NCBI GenBank assembly: GCA_017311315.1
Contig: CM029632.1
Location: 15,774,075-15,838,074 of the forward strand
Direction of reading: 5' to 3'
DNA length: 64,000 nucleotides
Origin: Dendrocalamus latiflorus
Lineage: Eukaryota > Streptophyta > Magnoliopsida > Poales > Poaceae
The notes below the pieces were generated by a model. The model was not told the origin of the DNA and made no database searches. It worked only from the letters and a program-made list of their open reading frames with translations. How positions within the stretch are numbered: position 1 is the first letter of the stretch; the number at the start of each line of letters is the position of its first letter. Made by a program: the position numbers and the translations under genes. Below, in pieces: positions 24,110 through 36,384 of this stretch.

Positions 24110-26120
24110 CTCTTGATACGTGGCCATGGTCGTAGCGGTCATGATCGTAGTAGTAGCGCCCGTGGCCGTTGTCATAACGGTTATGGTCGTAATCGTAGCA
24201 CCCGTCGCCATGGTCATAGCGGTTATGGTCGATGGCTCCCGACCTACAATCACGCGCGATGGTCGATGGCTCCCGATCTATGGTCACACATGATGGTCGA
24301 CGTCTTACAAATTACGACCATGAGGTCCTCGATGTCTTTCGACTTACGACCATGAGCCCTGGTCAAAGGCTCCCGATTTAGGACCATGATCGGTGGTCGA
24401 CCGCGCCAACGTATGACCACAAGCGATGGTCAACCGTTCCTGATCTATAGTCACGCGCGATGGTCGAGGGCTTCCGACTTACGACCACGAGGTGTGGTCG
24501 AGGGCTTCTAACTTACGACCACGATGTGTGATCGATGGCTTCCGACTTACGACCATGAGATATAGTCGATGTCTGCCGACGTACGACCATAAGGTATGGT
24601 CAAGGGCTTCTGACTTACGACCACGATGTGTAGTCGATGGCTTCCGACTTACGACCATGAGGTATGGTCGATGTCTACTGACGTACGACCACGAGGTATC
24701 CTCGATGTCTTCTGACGTACAATGACAAGGTGTGGTCGATGCCTCCCAACCTACCACCCCGAGGTGTGGTCGAGGTCTTCCGACTTACGACCACGATCGA
24801 TGGTCAACTGCTGCCTACTTACAACCACCAGGGATGGTTGCCCACTCCTGACCTACGATCACGCGTCATAGTCGGTGGCTTCTGACTTACGACCACGAGG
24901 TGTGGTCGATGTCTTCTGACTAACGACCACGAGTGATGGTCGATGTATTCCGACTTACAACCACGAGGTGTGGTCGAGGGCTTTCAACTTACGATCACAA
25001 GTAATGGTTGATGTATTCCGACTTACGACCATGAACAATGGTCGATGTATTCTGACATGTGACCACAAGGTGTCCTCGATGGCTTCTGACTTACGACCAC
25101 GAGGTGTGCTCGTGGGCTTCCGATGTACGACCACGAGGTGTCCTCGATGGCTTCCGACGTATGAGGACGAGGTGTGCTCGAGGGCTCCTGACCTATGATC
25201 ACGCGTGATGGTAGATGTCTTTCGACTTACGACCACGAGGTGTGATTGATAGTTTCTAACTTACGACCACGAGGTGTGATTGTTGGTTTCTGACTTACGA
25301 CCACAAGGTGTGGTCGATGTCTTCTGACTTACGACCACGAGCGATGGTTGATGTGTTCTGACTTATGATCATGAGGTGTGGTCGAGGGCTTCTAACTTAC
25401 GATCACGAGCGATGGTCGATATATTTTGACGTACGACCACAAGGTGTGATTGATGGCTTTCGACATACGACCACCAGGTGTGGTCAATGTCTTCCAACTT
25501 CCAACAGGAAGTGTCCTTGATGCCTTCTGACTTATGACCACGAGGTGTGGTCTAGATCTTCCGACTTATGACCACGAGCCCTGGTCGAAGGCTCCCGATT
25601 TAGGACCACGATCGATGGACAACCGCTGCCAACATACGACCAACAGTGATGGTCGACCACTCCCGACCTACGATCACGGGTGATGGTCGACGGCTTCCAA
25701 TTAGCGACCATGAGGTGTGATCGACGGCTTCCAATTAGCGACCACAAGGTGTGGTCGATGTCTTCCAATTAGAGACCATGACGTGTGGTCGATGTCTTCT
25801 GACTTACAACAACGAGGTGTGGTCAATGTCTTCCAACTTATGACCACGAGCGCTGGTCGAGATGTCTGACTTATGACCACGAGGTGTCCTCGATGGCTTC
25901 TAACTTACGATCACGAGGTGTGGTCGAAGTCTTCCAACTTACGACCACGAGCCCTGGTCGAAAGCTCTCGATTTAGGACCACGATCGATAGTCGACTGCT
26001 GAATACTTATGACGACTAGCGATGGTCGCCCGCTCCCGACCTATGATCACACGCGATAGTCGACGACTTCCAACTTACGACCACGAGGTGTGATCTACGG
26101 CTTCCGACTTACGACCACGA
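24110..26120. repeat. 34-bp minisatellite with a hairpin in each unit
   Basis: About 2 kb of a 34-bp unit with a consensus near ACTTACGACCACGAGGTGTG, then GTCGATGGCTTCCG. Successive units at 24481, 24515 and 24549 are exactly 34 bp apart. By length there may be 50-60 copies, variably diverged. Each unit contains GACCAC, a 5-base spacer and GTGGTC, so it can form a stem-loop on either strand. Short open frames on both strands are by-products of the repeat. No spacers of constant length or identical repeats exist, so it is not CRISPR. Confidence 0.9.
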
Positions 26121-29100
26121 GATGTGATATACTTTTGTGTTGTTGCTTTTTTTAATATACTTTTGTGTTGTTGCTTTGAACAATCCTTATAATTGATGCA
26201 ACTTTGGTAAATTATGGTCGGTTTGGTTGTACATGTTAGCAAAATACGGCACATCAACAGCTTCCACGTCGTATACCAATAAGGGAATTATGCCTCATGG
26301 ATGATAGGCAAGTTGCATAGAATGCTTCTATTTTCTTGAAAGCAAATAATGTATATTGCATATTATTGATTGAGTCCATGTTTTACGTACATCAGTCATA
26401 ACTTATTATTTGTGCGTGTTTGGGATTGCCATTGCACTAGGCATGAATTCAGAGGGAGTTTTAGATGACCTAGTCCTAATTATGCTATATCCCAAGTGCT
26501 TGAATAAAATGATTCAACAATGAACTTGTAGCACTCTAAATTGAGTCAATTATAGCTTCTTTGTTTTATTTAGTTCATTGATATGGTTTGGCTCATTTTT
26601 ATATACCTTTGTCTATGACATGTTAAAAATCTATTTAATTTCATATTATTTCTCATTTGGCTTTATCTTTGCTATATATGATTTATCATGATCTAGAATA
26701 ACTACTTCACATAATATAACTTGGTATGATACTTGTAAAGTCATTTTAGATAATTTTTATGGCTCCTTATGCTAAAAATGAATAAATTACATCTATTTTA
26801 TTTTATTCATGCTCTATCTTCTTTTATGCATCTTGATGACTCATTTTAGATAATATTGATGCCAGAGCTGGAATTGATGAAGACGAAGTAACCATGGGGA
26901 AGCTCGTCGGCACTGGCAGGCTGCCTAGTGCTTGCCCCCACACTCACCTATGGCTCCTTGGTTGCTCATGGTGCACTGCAGCACTTGCTCATGCCTTCGT
27001 GCTTATCGATCCACTAAAGCCGTTCACCATCTTGCGGGCCGCCGAGCTCGCATTGGGTTGTCGCTCACATCATAGGCCTACGGTCGCTTGCTGCCTGTTG
27101 TCATGCTCTATAGATGGCATGGAAAGCCATCATGCTCAAGTGAGCCTACACATGCCCGCAACTGTGCTCTTGTCCATCACCAACGCTAGTGGGGGCAGGA
27201 TCTAGGGTAGGAGAGAGGGAGGAATTTACAGCTTCGCCATGAGAGAGAGGGGGAAGGGAACGCATTGGAGGGTGAGTGGAGAGGGCATGTCTGTTGTGGG
27301 TGATTCATCGTGGGTGACCAAATCCAACAGCAAATGATTGTGTCATTCATAACGGTATAGCGTTATCTAGGCTTTCCCAAGATTAAATGTAGGCTACCAT
27401 AGTACTTATTTATGAACAAAGAATCTTGTTTCAGTTTATACTCCGGCCTAAGACTTGCAAATTCATTGCACTTGGCAATTGTGACTTGCAAGGCATTAAA
27501 ATGGCTGATGTATGCATAGCTTGGCATTGACTAAAACCACACTCATGTCAATATGTCATGCATTCCACGGGTCTAAATCCAATTTATTTGACATATCAAG
27601 TAGAATATTGCATATATAGACAACATTTTTGTACCACTTAAATGAACATGTAAGGTGCAATCAGAGCGAATATGGAAGGATTTCCCTTATCTCGTATTCT
27701 ATTCCACATTTTTTTCTCGAAGTCAAAATCGATCACGGATAGTACCGGATACAAATACGAATAGGGACAGACTCGAACATGAATGCAGAGCAAATACATA
27801 TCGCTCCGAATACGGTTAGACTCAGACCTTGGTTCCCTATTTACATGACTGAGGAAATCCTGCATCGGAACACTTCTTTGTTCCCATGTACATCACTGTG
27901 GCTAGCTCATTCCGGCCATCCTTCAGCCAAACCAATTGCACCATCATGTTCCTTGGGCCGAGGTCATGCCCATGCTTGCACGTTCTCTCCACGTTCCACA
28001 CCAGAGCCCCATCGTCCTTATCAAGCTATTGTCGCCCACCACCGCCTCCAGCCATCCCTTCCCCAACACCCCAGGTTTCCATTTGGCCTTTCCCCTACCT
28101 TCCCTAGCCTCTCCTCGTCGGTGAACCACATAGCCAGAGTTGTCGGCCGAACTGCATGCGTGCAGCTTTGTTCTTCCTCTGTTAGCTCTTCTAGTGATTG
28201 GATTGAGACAATGACAGGAGGGCCCCACAAGTCATACTCTCATAATTCCAAGAAAATCTATCAAAAAGAAGATACTGAGGAATATTCCCTTGTTTTAGAA
28301 TTTTAGGATTTTCCATTTTGACTGACCTTTCGATTGCTCGTTTTCCGTCATCTGAACTCTGAATCTAGTTATTAGAGTTTCTAAATACATATAAAGTCCT
28401 AATCTACCTTATGGTATATATTTTATATTTTTGTAATTTTATTTGTATTATTTATTTATTTGTGCTTTTTTGATTTGTAAGTAGAACTCGACGTTGTCAA
28501 AAAAGTTCCCGGCCAGCAAGAAGAAAACCCCAGCCACAGAAGGCAAGTCTTCCTTGAATATATTGATCCTAGTTTTATTAAAGTTATTTACTATTTTAAA
28601 TTTACATGCATTGTTATTTCACATAAAATGATAACTTGTCTTAAGGTTATTAGTTATTTCGATATTGTTATATGATAACTTGTCTTAAGGTTATTAGCTA
28701 TTTTGATATTGTTATACCCTCATTTAATGTTGCTATCCATGTAACGTTGTCACCTTACGATGTCCTTGTCTCAGTAGATATTATAATACTATTCGATAAT
28801 TTTAGAATAGTAAAACTGCTTAGACAACCTTATCAGCCATTATAACCCTATGGGTGGGAAGAATGTTATCAAATTTCTAAACAAGTGTTTTTACCAAATT
28901 TTTTGCAATAGGTATTGTCATTTGGTTTACAAAATAAAAAATGGTAAAAATCAACTTTAGACTTGGGCGAATGGTAATATTGGGTTGGTGAAGATTGAGC
29001 ACAAAACCTTGTATTGTGAATGTACCGCCCTAGTCAATTAAGAATTGACACTTGTGATTGTTCAAACTAAACACTACTGTACAACCATAAGTGCGGTTTT

Positions 29101-29892
29101 AGACAGATCTAGGTAATTAATTTGCAATGGCTTAGCTTAGATTTTGCCAGATGGAGCCTTTTTCTACTCCCGAGAATAGTTACTCCCTATGTTGTATCTC
29201 CCGCAACGGGGGTATGTACGTGCAGTATATGAGTATATAAGGTCACTTAGGTGGTATGTATATTTTTTAGATATACTCTTTTTATGTGCAAATATGAAGA
29301 TATTTGCAAAATACGTTTAAAACCAAGGACTCTCTTGTAATTTTTTCACGTGTACCACATTGAAGTATCTTATAATTAATATATAAGTATACCGAAAGTG
29401 ATAAAGAAATATTTTAAGTTTGTTTAGATAGTATATCAAAGATAAGAGTAACTACACCGAGTAGAAGGTAGAGAGAGATGTATTCACTCTTATTCATAGC
29501 AAAGTAGCCAGGTGATCGAAAAAAAGTCAAACTTCTATGCTGCCATATTTAAACTGTCTCTCGTTATGAAAAGGCTTCCTTTTTACAAAACAACAAAGCT
29601 GAAAAAATTCTAGGGGAATCAGATACTCGTACAAATGCAGGTGATACACTTTTTGCAACTCCAGAGTCAATTCTCCAGGCCCTTTTATTTAGTTTTCTTT
29701 TCCTTAGATCGATCTGCTAATCCATTGAACTTCAACTGGCTGAAGTCTGTCTACTTTGTTTCTTTATTCGCCCTTTACAATATGCTTTTCCTTTTCACAA
29801 AAAGGTAAAGAAACAAAGGTGGATATGGTGTGCTACATCTCTCTTTCCTAGGATCTTGTCCTTGCTTCTGCATGGATGCACTTGGGAGTTAG
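26121..29892. other. Repeat-poor intergenic region, no convincing gene
   Basis: A 23-bp phrase starting ATATACTTTTGTGTTG is duplicated at about 26125 and 26156. A 103-codon frame at 26894-27205 and GC-rich frames at 27779-28306 match nothing I know. The stretch at 27650-27830 (GGATAGTACCGGATACAAAT and similar) looks like transposon subterminal sequence. A 44-bp perfect-frame tandem duplication lies at 28630-28717. The remainder is AT-rich. Confidence 0.4.
28630..28717. repeat. 44-bp tandem duplication
   Basis: Two adjacent copies (28630-28673 and 28674-28717) starting GATAACTTGTCTTAAGGTTA, differing at only a few positions. No function is apparent. Confidence 0.85.
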
Positions 29893-30400
29893 GGCTATAA
29901 ATGACTTGAACTCGAGCGAGCTTGATTTTTCAGGCTCGAGCTCGGTAGAAGCTCGAGTTGAACTCGAGTTGAGGTTCGAGTCTAGACTTGAGCTTGAGCT
30001 CGGCTCAACCTAAACTCGATTAGGCTTTAGCTCGGCTCGTTGAAACTCGATAACAATTAAAATAATTTATTATATACTATTTTTCAACAATAAGTAAATT
30101 TTGAGTCCGAACGGCTTTAGTAATCTCGATAACAATCAAAATAAGTCAAACATACACTAATTTTCAATAATAAGGAAAGCCCGAGTTTGAGTTCGGTTCG
30201 AACAAGCTCGATAAAAGTTAATATGTATCACTATTTAAGCTCGAATCGAGGCTCGTGAATTATTCGAGCTCGGTTCGGTGAAGTTCGCGAGCTCTTGATC
30301 AAGCTCGAGTTTGGCTCCTTTAAAGTTTGAGCCGAACTTAAATCAAATCTAAAACGAGTCAAACTCGAGTTGTTCGTGAGTTTCGAGTTTTTTTTACAGG
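29893..30400. repeat. CTCGAG-rich dispersed repeat
   Basis: Dense repeats of AGCTCGAGCTCGGCTCG-like sequence in both orientations flank an AT-rich centre in which GATAACAATxAAAATAA and TTTTCAAxAATAAG occur twice. Terminal and internal inversions suggest a MITE-like foldback element of unknown family. No coding potential. Confidence 0.5.
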
Positions 30401-32605
30401 CTTACTTGGAGTTGCAGGGGCAGACCTGCACTCGAAGCAAACAATTGTGCTATCTTCAGCATGTGCATAGAGTACAACTATTGCAAATTAACTCGTGGTA
30501 GTTTCAGAACTGGATCGTCATTTACGCTTTTCTTTCAGTGGTGAAAAAGTAACCGCAAGTTGCCGTACTAGTAGTGACTTCATACAATGTGGAATTTATA
30601 ATTTGAACTCTAAGCGAATCACTTACCTTGCAAAAATTTTAGAAGTTCTCGATGCAAGCTTAAAGCTCCTTGAATGAACCAAATTAGCTGATCTCTCTGT
30701 TGAATAACGAGTAACGAAGTGAAGTCCGACTTCTTGGCCGCTGTTTGGTTTGTTGCTAGAAAATCGAATCACTAAAATACATTATGCATCAATCGTCGAT
30801 GTTTTGTTCAAACAATGTTTAAATTCATCCGACACTACTTATCACTTGGCTGCCACTAACAACCCTCTACTCAAACTGGAAATGGAAAAGCTAATGAACG
30901 GTATACCATTTCACTAAAAAACGACGAAATAGCTCTCTATTGTTCGATCTCTCTCGCTTCCTCTCCTCTCTCTCGCTCACGCCAACCGAGGTCCATAGTC
31001 ATCATATTCATCATCTCTGGCCATGGCGTCACCACATATCACCATCCTAACCGTAGTGTTGCTGGATCCAGCAAGGATGAGGTTAATTGGCTGCCTGAGC
31101 TCCAACCCCAACCATCGTAGAGGCCGCCGTCGCTGAATCCTTCATCTCGGGCTATGGAGCTGTTGTGTATCACTATCCCTGACAGCGGCGCTACTGAATC
31201 CAATCATCCCTTAGGCGGGGCGAGGTTGACTGACTATCTGAACTCCAGCCTCGACAGCACTCTAGCTCTCTCTCCCTATCTTCTCGAGCTTCACGAGAGG
31301 AGTAGTGGCGCCGAGACCGTCGACCGGTTCAACACACCCCGGATGTAGAGGAAGGTCGTGGAGGCGGTGGTCCGGTGGTGGGTGACGACGGAGGGCATTG
31401 GGTGGTGGGTGACACAGAGGAAGGCACGGTGAGACGGCAACGCACTGAAATATTAGGTTGGACGAAGCGAGAGCGACGGAGAAGGGGGAGACAGCGGCTC
31501 GACAAGGTGGCGAGGTTGTCACTGACCGCTGGTGGGGGAGAAGGGGCAGGGAGAGACAGAGAAAGAACGCAGAGCTGCAGCTAGTGCTAGGAAAAAAGAC
31601 AGTAAGGAAGAGCGACGGAGGAGAGAGAGGAAACGAAACTTAATAGAACTTTGTAAAATTCCATACCGTTGAAAATACTTCCAACGGTATAAGTAGCTCC
31701 CAGCTGAAAAACCATCCAACGATCGGCGTGACCGTGCTACCCCTGCGTTGCAGGAAATGTCACACAGAGTGATGAGTTTTGGCGTGGGCTCTGCGGATCG
31801 TGCAGCTGCTTCGTTGGGCGGATCACGGGCGCACTTAACACTGTTGGCGCGCTTGCGATGGGAACACTGTACTGGAGAATTGGAGTATGACCAAAATTCT
31901 ACTAGGCTACTCTATTTTGGAGGGACGAACCATTCAGTTCGAGGCAATAATTGGACTAGGCCACGCATTACGTACGCAGAGACAGGGCTGTGAGTATTTA
32001 ATCATGGCCATTCGATTCCAGAGTCGTCCTGTAAGTTCTGAGTCTTATCTTTGCTGTACATCACTGCTGCTCACGTATACACCTCTAGCATCAGGTCCCA
32101 GCTCATCTCTCTCTGTCTATAGGACTGTAGCTGTCTGTAGCGACGAGTAAGCAGAGTGCAGTGTCGACTGTCGACTATGCAGCAAGTGCTGCAGTGCTGC
32201 ACGCAATTTGAGGAAAGATTTATCACGAACCGATTTGATTAACGGTTTCTGTACGAACAGTAAATGAAGGCATTCATACGTGTCCATGTGGTGCCGATCC
32301 TTCAAGTTGTGTATTGGATCTCTACACGGCTGTACGTCCGATTTAGGCAAAACAGGGATTTTCGTCCTTGGTGGATCACTCGAATAAACACAGCACCAAG
32401 GATATACAAAGTATTCAATAGTTATAGTAAATTAATACATAATCTATATAAAAAGGAATTGGTTTCTAATCGTAAAATGCTTGTACAAGTAGATATATCA
32501 AATCCAAATAATTTTTATACGATTTCCAATAAAATAAAGATCATCAGTTAAATAGATAAAAAAAGTAATATACAAAAATAATTAAAATCGAATTCCCAAA
32601 AAGTT
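30401..32605. other. Intergenic region left of the MULE
   Basis: No supported gene. ACGGTAT motifs at 30899 and, inverted, near 31660-31690 (ATACCGTTGAAAATACTTCC) hint at another foldback element of about 800 bp, but termini and TSD were not resolved. The GC-rich frames at 31262-31640 look non-coding. Confidence 0.35.
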
Positions 32606-32614
32606 CATATGCGT

Positions 32615-32850
32615 GAAATTTGGACACTGTTGGACCCTAAAATACCCAAAATTCCGTTTTTGGCCCCCTGTACAAAAAAATTCCACTTTTGGACCCCTTC
32701 CCACCGCGAGATCACCCCAGGCCGCCGCGTGGCCCGGTCGTGCGGTCGGGGACCGCACGACCGGCCTGCGCCGCTCCCGACCGCGCCATTCGCCTCTCGA
32801 CCGCGTGACCCCGCTCGCGACCGCGCGTCCCTCCTCCTGAGCGCGCGAAC
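32615..32850 (+). repeat. Left terminal inverted repeat of the MULE
   Basis: Matches the inverted 44373-44608. The outer 50 bp are AT-rich (CCTAAAATACCCAAAATTCC). The inner part is strongly GC-rich with many CGACCGCGC-type words, and similarity fades after about 235 bp. In MULEs the TIR contains transposase binding sites and promoters; no specific site can be marked. Confidence 0.9.
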
Positions 32851-32929
32851 GCTGTGCCGACCGCACGTCCGCCCGCCGGACCGCAGGAAACCCCTCCCGA
32901 GCGCGCGTTCACACTGTAGACGGGGAGCG

Positions 32930-33880
32930 TTAGGGTTTGAGTTGCGGTTAGGGTTTGAATTTCTCGTGGTTTTTGCAAGATTTGATAATTTTGTAGTTAT
33001 AATGTGGGAATGAATCTGATGAAGTCGTAATAAAAGTTTATGTTCATTGCAAGTTGGACATGCAAAAAAAATTATGCTAAATTTTTTTGCCGAAGGATGG
33101 AGCGTAGAAATATCGATGCATACAGTAGTAAGTGAATTTTAGGGTTTGGGCTGTTTTTTGGGTTTGCAATCTCCGTGATTGTTTTAAGTTTTAACAATTT
33201 TGTAGTTATAAATAGGGTAAAAATCTGATGAAGTTGTAATAAAAGTTTATGTTCATTGCAAGTTGGACATGCAAAAAAAATTATGCTAAATTTTTTTGCC
33301 GAAGGATTGAGCGTAGAAATATCGATGCATATAGTGGTAAGTGATATTTCGAAGGTTAGTGAGAATTCGTGTACGGTGAGGACCGCTATGTTAATATTGT
33401 TAAATGAGGTGCTACGTGAATCATGGAATGCGAAAATACGAGATATTAAACTTCATAATACAGTTGGGAGTAACATGCCGCGTAGATTTTTATTCCCCCG
33501 AGCGCGCGTTTACACCGAGCGTTAGGGTTTGGCTGGAGTTAGGGTTTCAAATCTCCGTGATTGTTTTAAGTTTTGGCAATTTTGTAGTTATAAACTGGAT
33601 AAAAATCAGATAAAGTTGTAATAAAATATTATGTTCATTGTAAGTTGTAGATGCATAAAAAATTTTGGTAAATTTTTTTTAGGAAAGATTGACCGTAGAA
33701 CGGTCGATACATAAAGTGGTAAGTGATATTTCGAAGGTTAGTGAGAATTCGTGTACGGTGAGGAGCGCTATGTTAATATTGTTAAATGAGGTGATACGTG
33801 AATCATGGAATGCGAAAATACGAGATATTGAACTTCATAATACAGTTGGGAGTAACATGCCGCGTAGACTTTTATTACAT
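32930..33880 (+). repeat. Three subterminal direct repeats in the MULE
   Basis: Three tandem, diverged copies, near 32930-33136, 33137-33525 and 33520-33870. Each contains TAGGGTTT, a TTTTGTAGTTATAA block, AAGTT(G)TAATAAAAGTTTA and a GAGCGTAGAAATATCGATGC block. Copies two and three also share a roughly 140-bp segment ending GTAACATGCCGCGTAGA. They lie just inside the left TIR, with no matching set at the right end. No gene was seen. Confidence 0.85.
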
Positions 33881-33931
33881 GCATAACATATAGCATGATA
33901 TGCGACTAACCCACCCAACTGCTCGTACGAC

Positions 33932-34743
33932 CTACTGTGTGGACCGGGGCCACTTTCCCTTCCTTGCTCGCTCGGCGTTGAACTCCTCCGCGGCCTCTTT
34001 TGCCTTAGCCGCAATTTCCCTCTTTCTCTCGCGCTCCATCTCGCGAGCCTCCCGCTCCCTTCGCGAGCCTCCCGCTCCCTACGCGTGCACGCTTCAAGAT
34101 GAGCTTGCGTCTCGCGCTGTATACGCAGGGTGTGCTCGTGCTTGCGGCGCTCCTCCTCCAGCAACTCATTCTCCTTTGTGACATTCCACTCCTCGAAGTC
34201 GAGGGTCCATTGGTCCTCAGGGTGGATCTCAAGATCGATCCATTTGCGGTAGCCACACAGGGGCTCCGGAGACTGTAAATACATGGGAGATATTGTTAGT
34301 GCGAGCTGTGAAGGAGAAAAGGTAGGGGAAAAGGAGAAAAGATATTGTTACCGGCTGCCGATAGGTTGCAGTGTCAAAACGGCGGTTGGGGTAGTCACTG
34401 GAGTAGTTTGCGCAACCCCAGTAACGCATACCTAGACTGATGCTGTGCTTAGACTTGAAGAACTTGCACACGTCCCCGCACCAACAAAGGGGAGGTGTCT
34501 CCCCCTCAGGTGGTAGTTGTGGCGAACGCTCGGTGGGGACGTCCGGGATGGAGTTTTTGCTACGCGGGCGCTCTGGGGGGGACCTTTCATCGTAGCACGA
34601 TGGGCTTGTTCTACCCCGGCCTGTATCGCCCTTATTTTCTCATCGCGTGCGGCATCGCGGGCCGCAGCTGACCGTGCTATGTCACGGGTCTCCTCCCAAT
34701 CCTTCACCATCTTGTCCCATTGCTTCTTCTTGCCTTTGTCCAT
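33932..34743 (-). pseudogene. GRF-type zinc-finger gene A (MULE cargo), broken
   Basis: Two exons: 34743-34352 (ATG, MDKGKKKQWDKMVKDWEETR..) and 34272-33932. The zinc-finger core reads PPLCWCGDVCKFFKSKHS, then MRYWGCANYSSDYPNRRF in exon 1 and PLCGYRKWIDLEI in exon 2. This is the spaced Cys pattern and terminal W-[IV]-D of GRF-like fingers. A long charged coiled coil follows (ENELLEEERRKHEHTLRIQR). Two lesions are visible. A 7-C run near 34576 puts the N-terminal part out of frame. An exact 20-bp tandem duplication (34041-34060, 34061-34080) shifts the coiled-coil tail; without it, that frame would run to a stop at 33932. Such genes accompany PMD/MULE sequences in grasses (family knowledge). 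Function is unknown; nucleic-acid binding is inferred. Confidence 0.75.
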
Positions 34744-34821
34744 CCCGGTTGGGTGAGGGAAGCGCGATGTAGTATGGGGTTTGGATGGGCAATGTTTGCT
34801 GCGAAATGGAATGCATACGAA

Positions 34822-34827
34822 TTTATA
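34822..34827 (-). promoter_or_regulatory. TATA box for GRF gene A
   Basis: TATAAA on the minus strand (in CCCCTATAAATTCG), about 80 bp upstream of the ATG at 34743. Its position is typical for a plant core promoter. It lies just outside the 31-bp repeat array. Confidence 0.45.
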
Positions 34828-34885
34828 GGGGCCGTTTTGTCTCTACTCGTACGTCTAAAGCTGGTCCGCGTGGTGGTAGCAGTGA

Positions 34886-35390
34886 GTAAAGATGGGAGTG
34901 CTGCAGTATCACTGAAAAAAGGTCCTGTTTTGTAATGTCTCTGAGCAAAGCTGCCCTGAGTTGTCATCTCACTGAGCAAAGCTGACCTCTTGTTGTCATG
35001 TCACTGAGAAAAGATGCCCTCTTTAGTACTGTCACTGCCCAAAGCTGGCATGTTTTGTCATTTCGCTGCGCAAAGCTGGCATGTTTTGTCATATCACTGA
35101 GCAAAGCTGCCCCGTTCTGTCCTGTCTCTGAGCAAAGCTGCCCCGTGTTGTCATGTCACTGCGCAAAGCTGGCATGTTTTGGCATCTCACTGAGCAAAGC
35201 TGCCCCGTTCTGTCATGTCACTGAGCAAAGCTGCCCCGTGTTGTCATGTCACTGAGCAAAGCTGCCCCGTGTTGTCATGTCACTGAGCAAAGCTGCCCCG
35301 TGTTGTCATTTCACTGCGAAAGCAGACCTGTTCTGTCATCTCTCAGAGCAAAGATGCCCCGTTATGTCACGTCTGTGCGAAGAACCGTCC
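34886..35390 (+). repeat. 31-bp repeat array 1 in the divergent GRF promoter region
   Basis: About 16 units of 31 bp, with a consensus near GCAAAGCTGCCCCGTGTTGT, then CATGTCACTGA. It sits between GRF gene A (minus, starts 34743) and GRF gene B (plus, starts 35512), so it occupies a shared divergent upstream region. The same unit forms array 2 upstream of GRF gene C. Frames running through the array are repeat artefacts. Confidence 0.88.
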
Positions 35391-35432
35391 TTTGATTCGT
35401 TTGAGGGGAATGCAGCAAGTTGTCTCGGTTGG

Positions 35433-35438
35433 TATAAG
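35433..35438 (+). promoter_or_regulatory. TATA-like box for GRF gene B
   Basis: TATAAG within GGTATAAGTAGC, about 75 bp upstream of the ATG at 35512 and just after repeat array 1. Confidence 0.4.
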
Positions 35439-35511
35439 TAGCACGGTTGGGGTCCCAGCACATTGTTGAGTCGAACAAAGAAGTACCCTGTCTTTCGTGC
35501 TTGAACAAACC

Positions 35512-36125
35512 ATGTCGGAAGACGAGGGGCCAGTGGGATTTGGGTCACCGAAGGACGACATTCCCTTAGAAAGGAGGGATATGTTCGGTCCACAGTACCG
35601 ATTGATGCCAAGTCGGCGTGCTCAACCAGCGTGGCCGAAATGCAGGCACAATGAGTACGCGGTCGTCCAGATCTTGGATTCCCCGAACGATGGCGGGCGA
35701 CGTTTCTTCCGATGCTCACGCTCCGGGGTACAATTTAGTAATATTACATTTTTGTATTGCTTATGGACCCGCGAAGTTAACCGTCCTTTTTTTTGCAGAT
35801 GGCAAAATGCGACTTCTCCCGCTGGATCGACCCTCCTCATGAACGGTATGTGGATCGTTATGTGGATACATTATGGGCTCGAATATGGGACTTGGAGTAC
35901 CGAATGGAGAGCCTCACTGAGGAGAACAACGACCTCCGCGAACAGATGCAACGCGAGAGGGGCAACGAGGAGGTCGTGAATATAGCAAGCTCTTATGATC
36001 CCACATGTTGTTGCGCGAACCCGAGCTGCATATGTGCATGCCACTCCCACGACGGCCAGCCACGTCCGAGGCGGCCCCCCCAGCAATTCTCCATGTGGGT
36101 GCCACGAGGCTCGTTTGGCATGTAG
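35512..36125 (+). CDS. GRF-type zinc-finger protein B (MULE cargo)
   Basis: Two exons, 35512-35727 and 35799-36125, joined at GG|GTACAA and TTTGCAG|ATG with matching phase, giving 180 aa. The finger uses C44 and H46 (WPKCRHNEYAVVQILD), C68 (RFFRCSRS) and C76 (AKCDFSRWID), with the conserved W81-I-D. A coiled coil follows (IWDLEYRMESLTEENNDLRE), then a second Cys cluster near the C-terminus (CCCANPSCICAC). GRF fingers bind nucleic acids, or act in chromatin and DNA-processing proteins. Here the role is unknown. No stop or frameshift is visible. ATG 35512 is preferred because it is the first ATG after the TATA-like box. An unspliced reading through the intron would change frame and lose the WID segment. 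Confidence 0.75.
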
Positions 36126-36384
36126 GTAACGAGGGTTATTGTTGTGTCGTATTGTAGTTCATGTATGCGTTGAATTAAAATGTTGGGTGTACTACTTTCC
36201 ATAAATTCTGTATGTGCAATGTATGTGTTGTTTCGTGTTATAAGTGTGTGACGCCTTCATTTTATGTGACCTTCATATGCTGTGGCTTCTTTCCGTAGCG
36301 ATGTAATGTGCAACGTTGTTAAGTATGTGATGGATTGGTTGTTATCTTCGTGGAGTTGTTATCACAAGCTAGAAAAAATGCAAT

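Noticed and set aside
24110..26120. CRISPR-like array of regular repeats with hairpins
   Set aside because: The repeats are head to tail with no unique spacers, units are diverged, and the genome is eukaryotic. It is a minisatellite.
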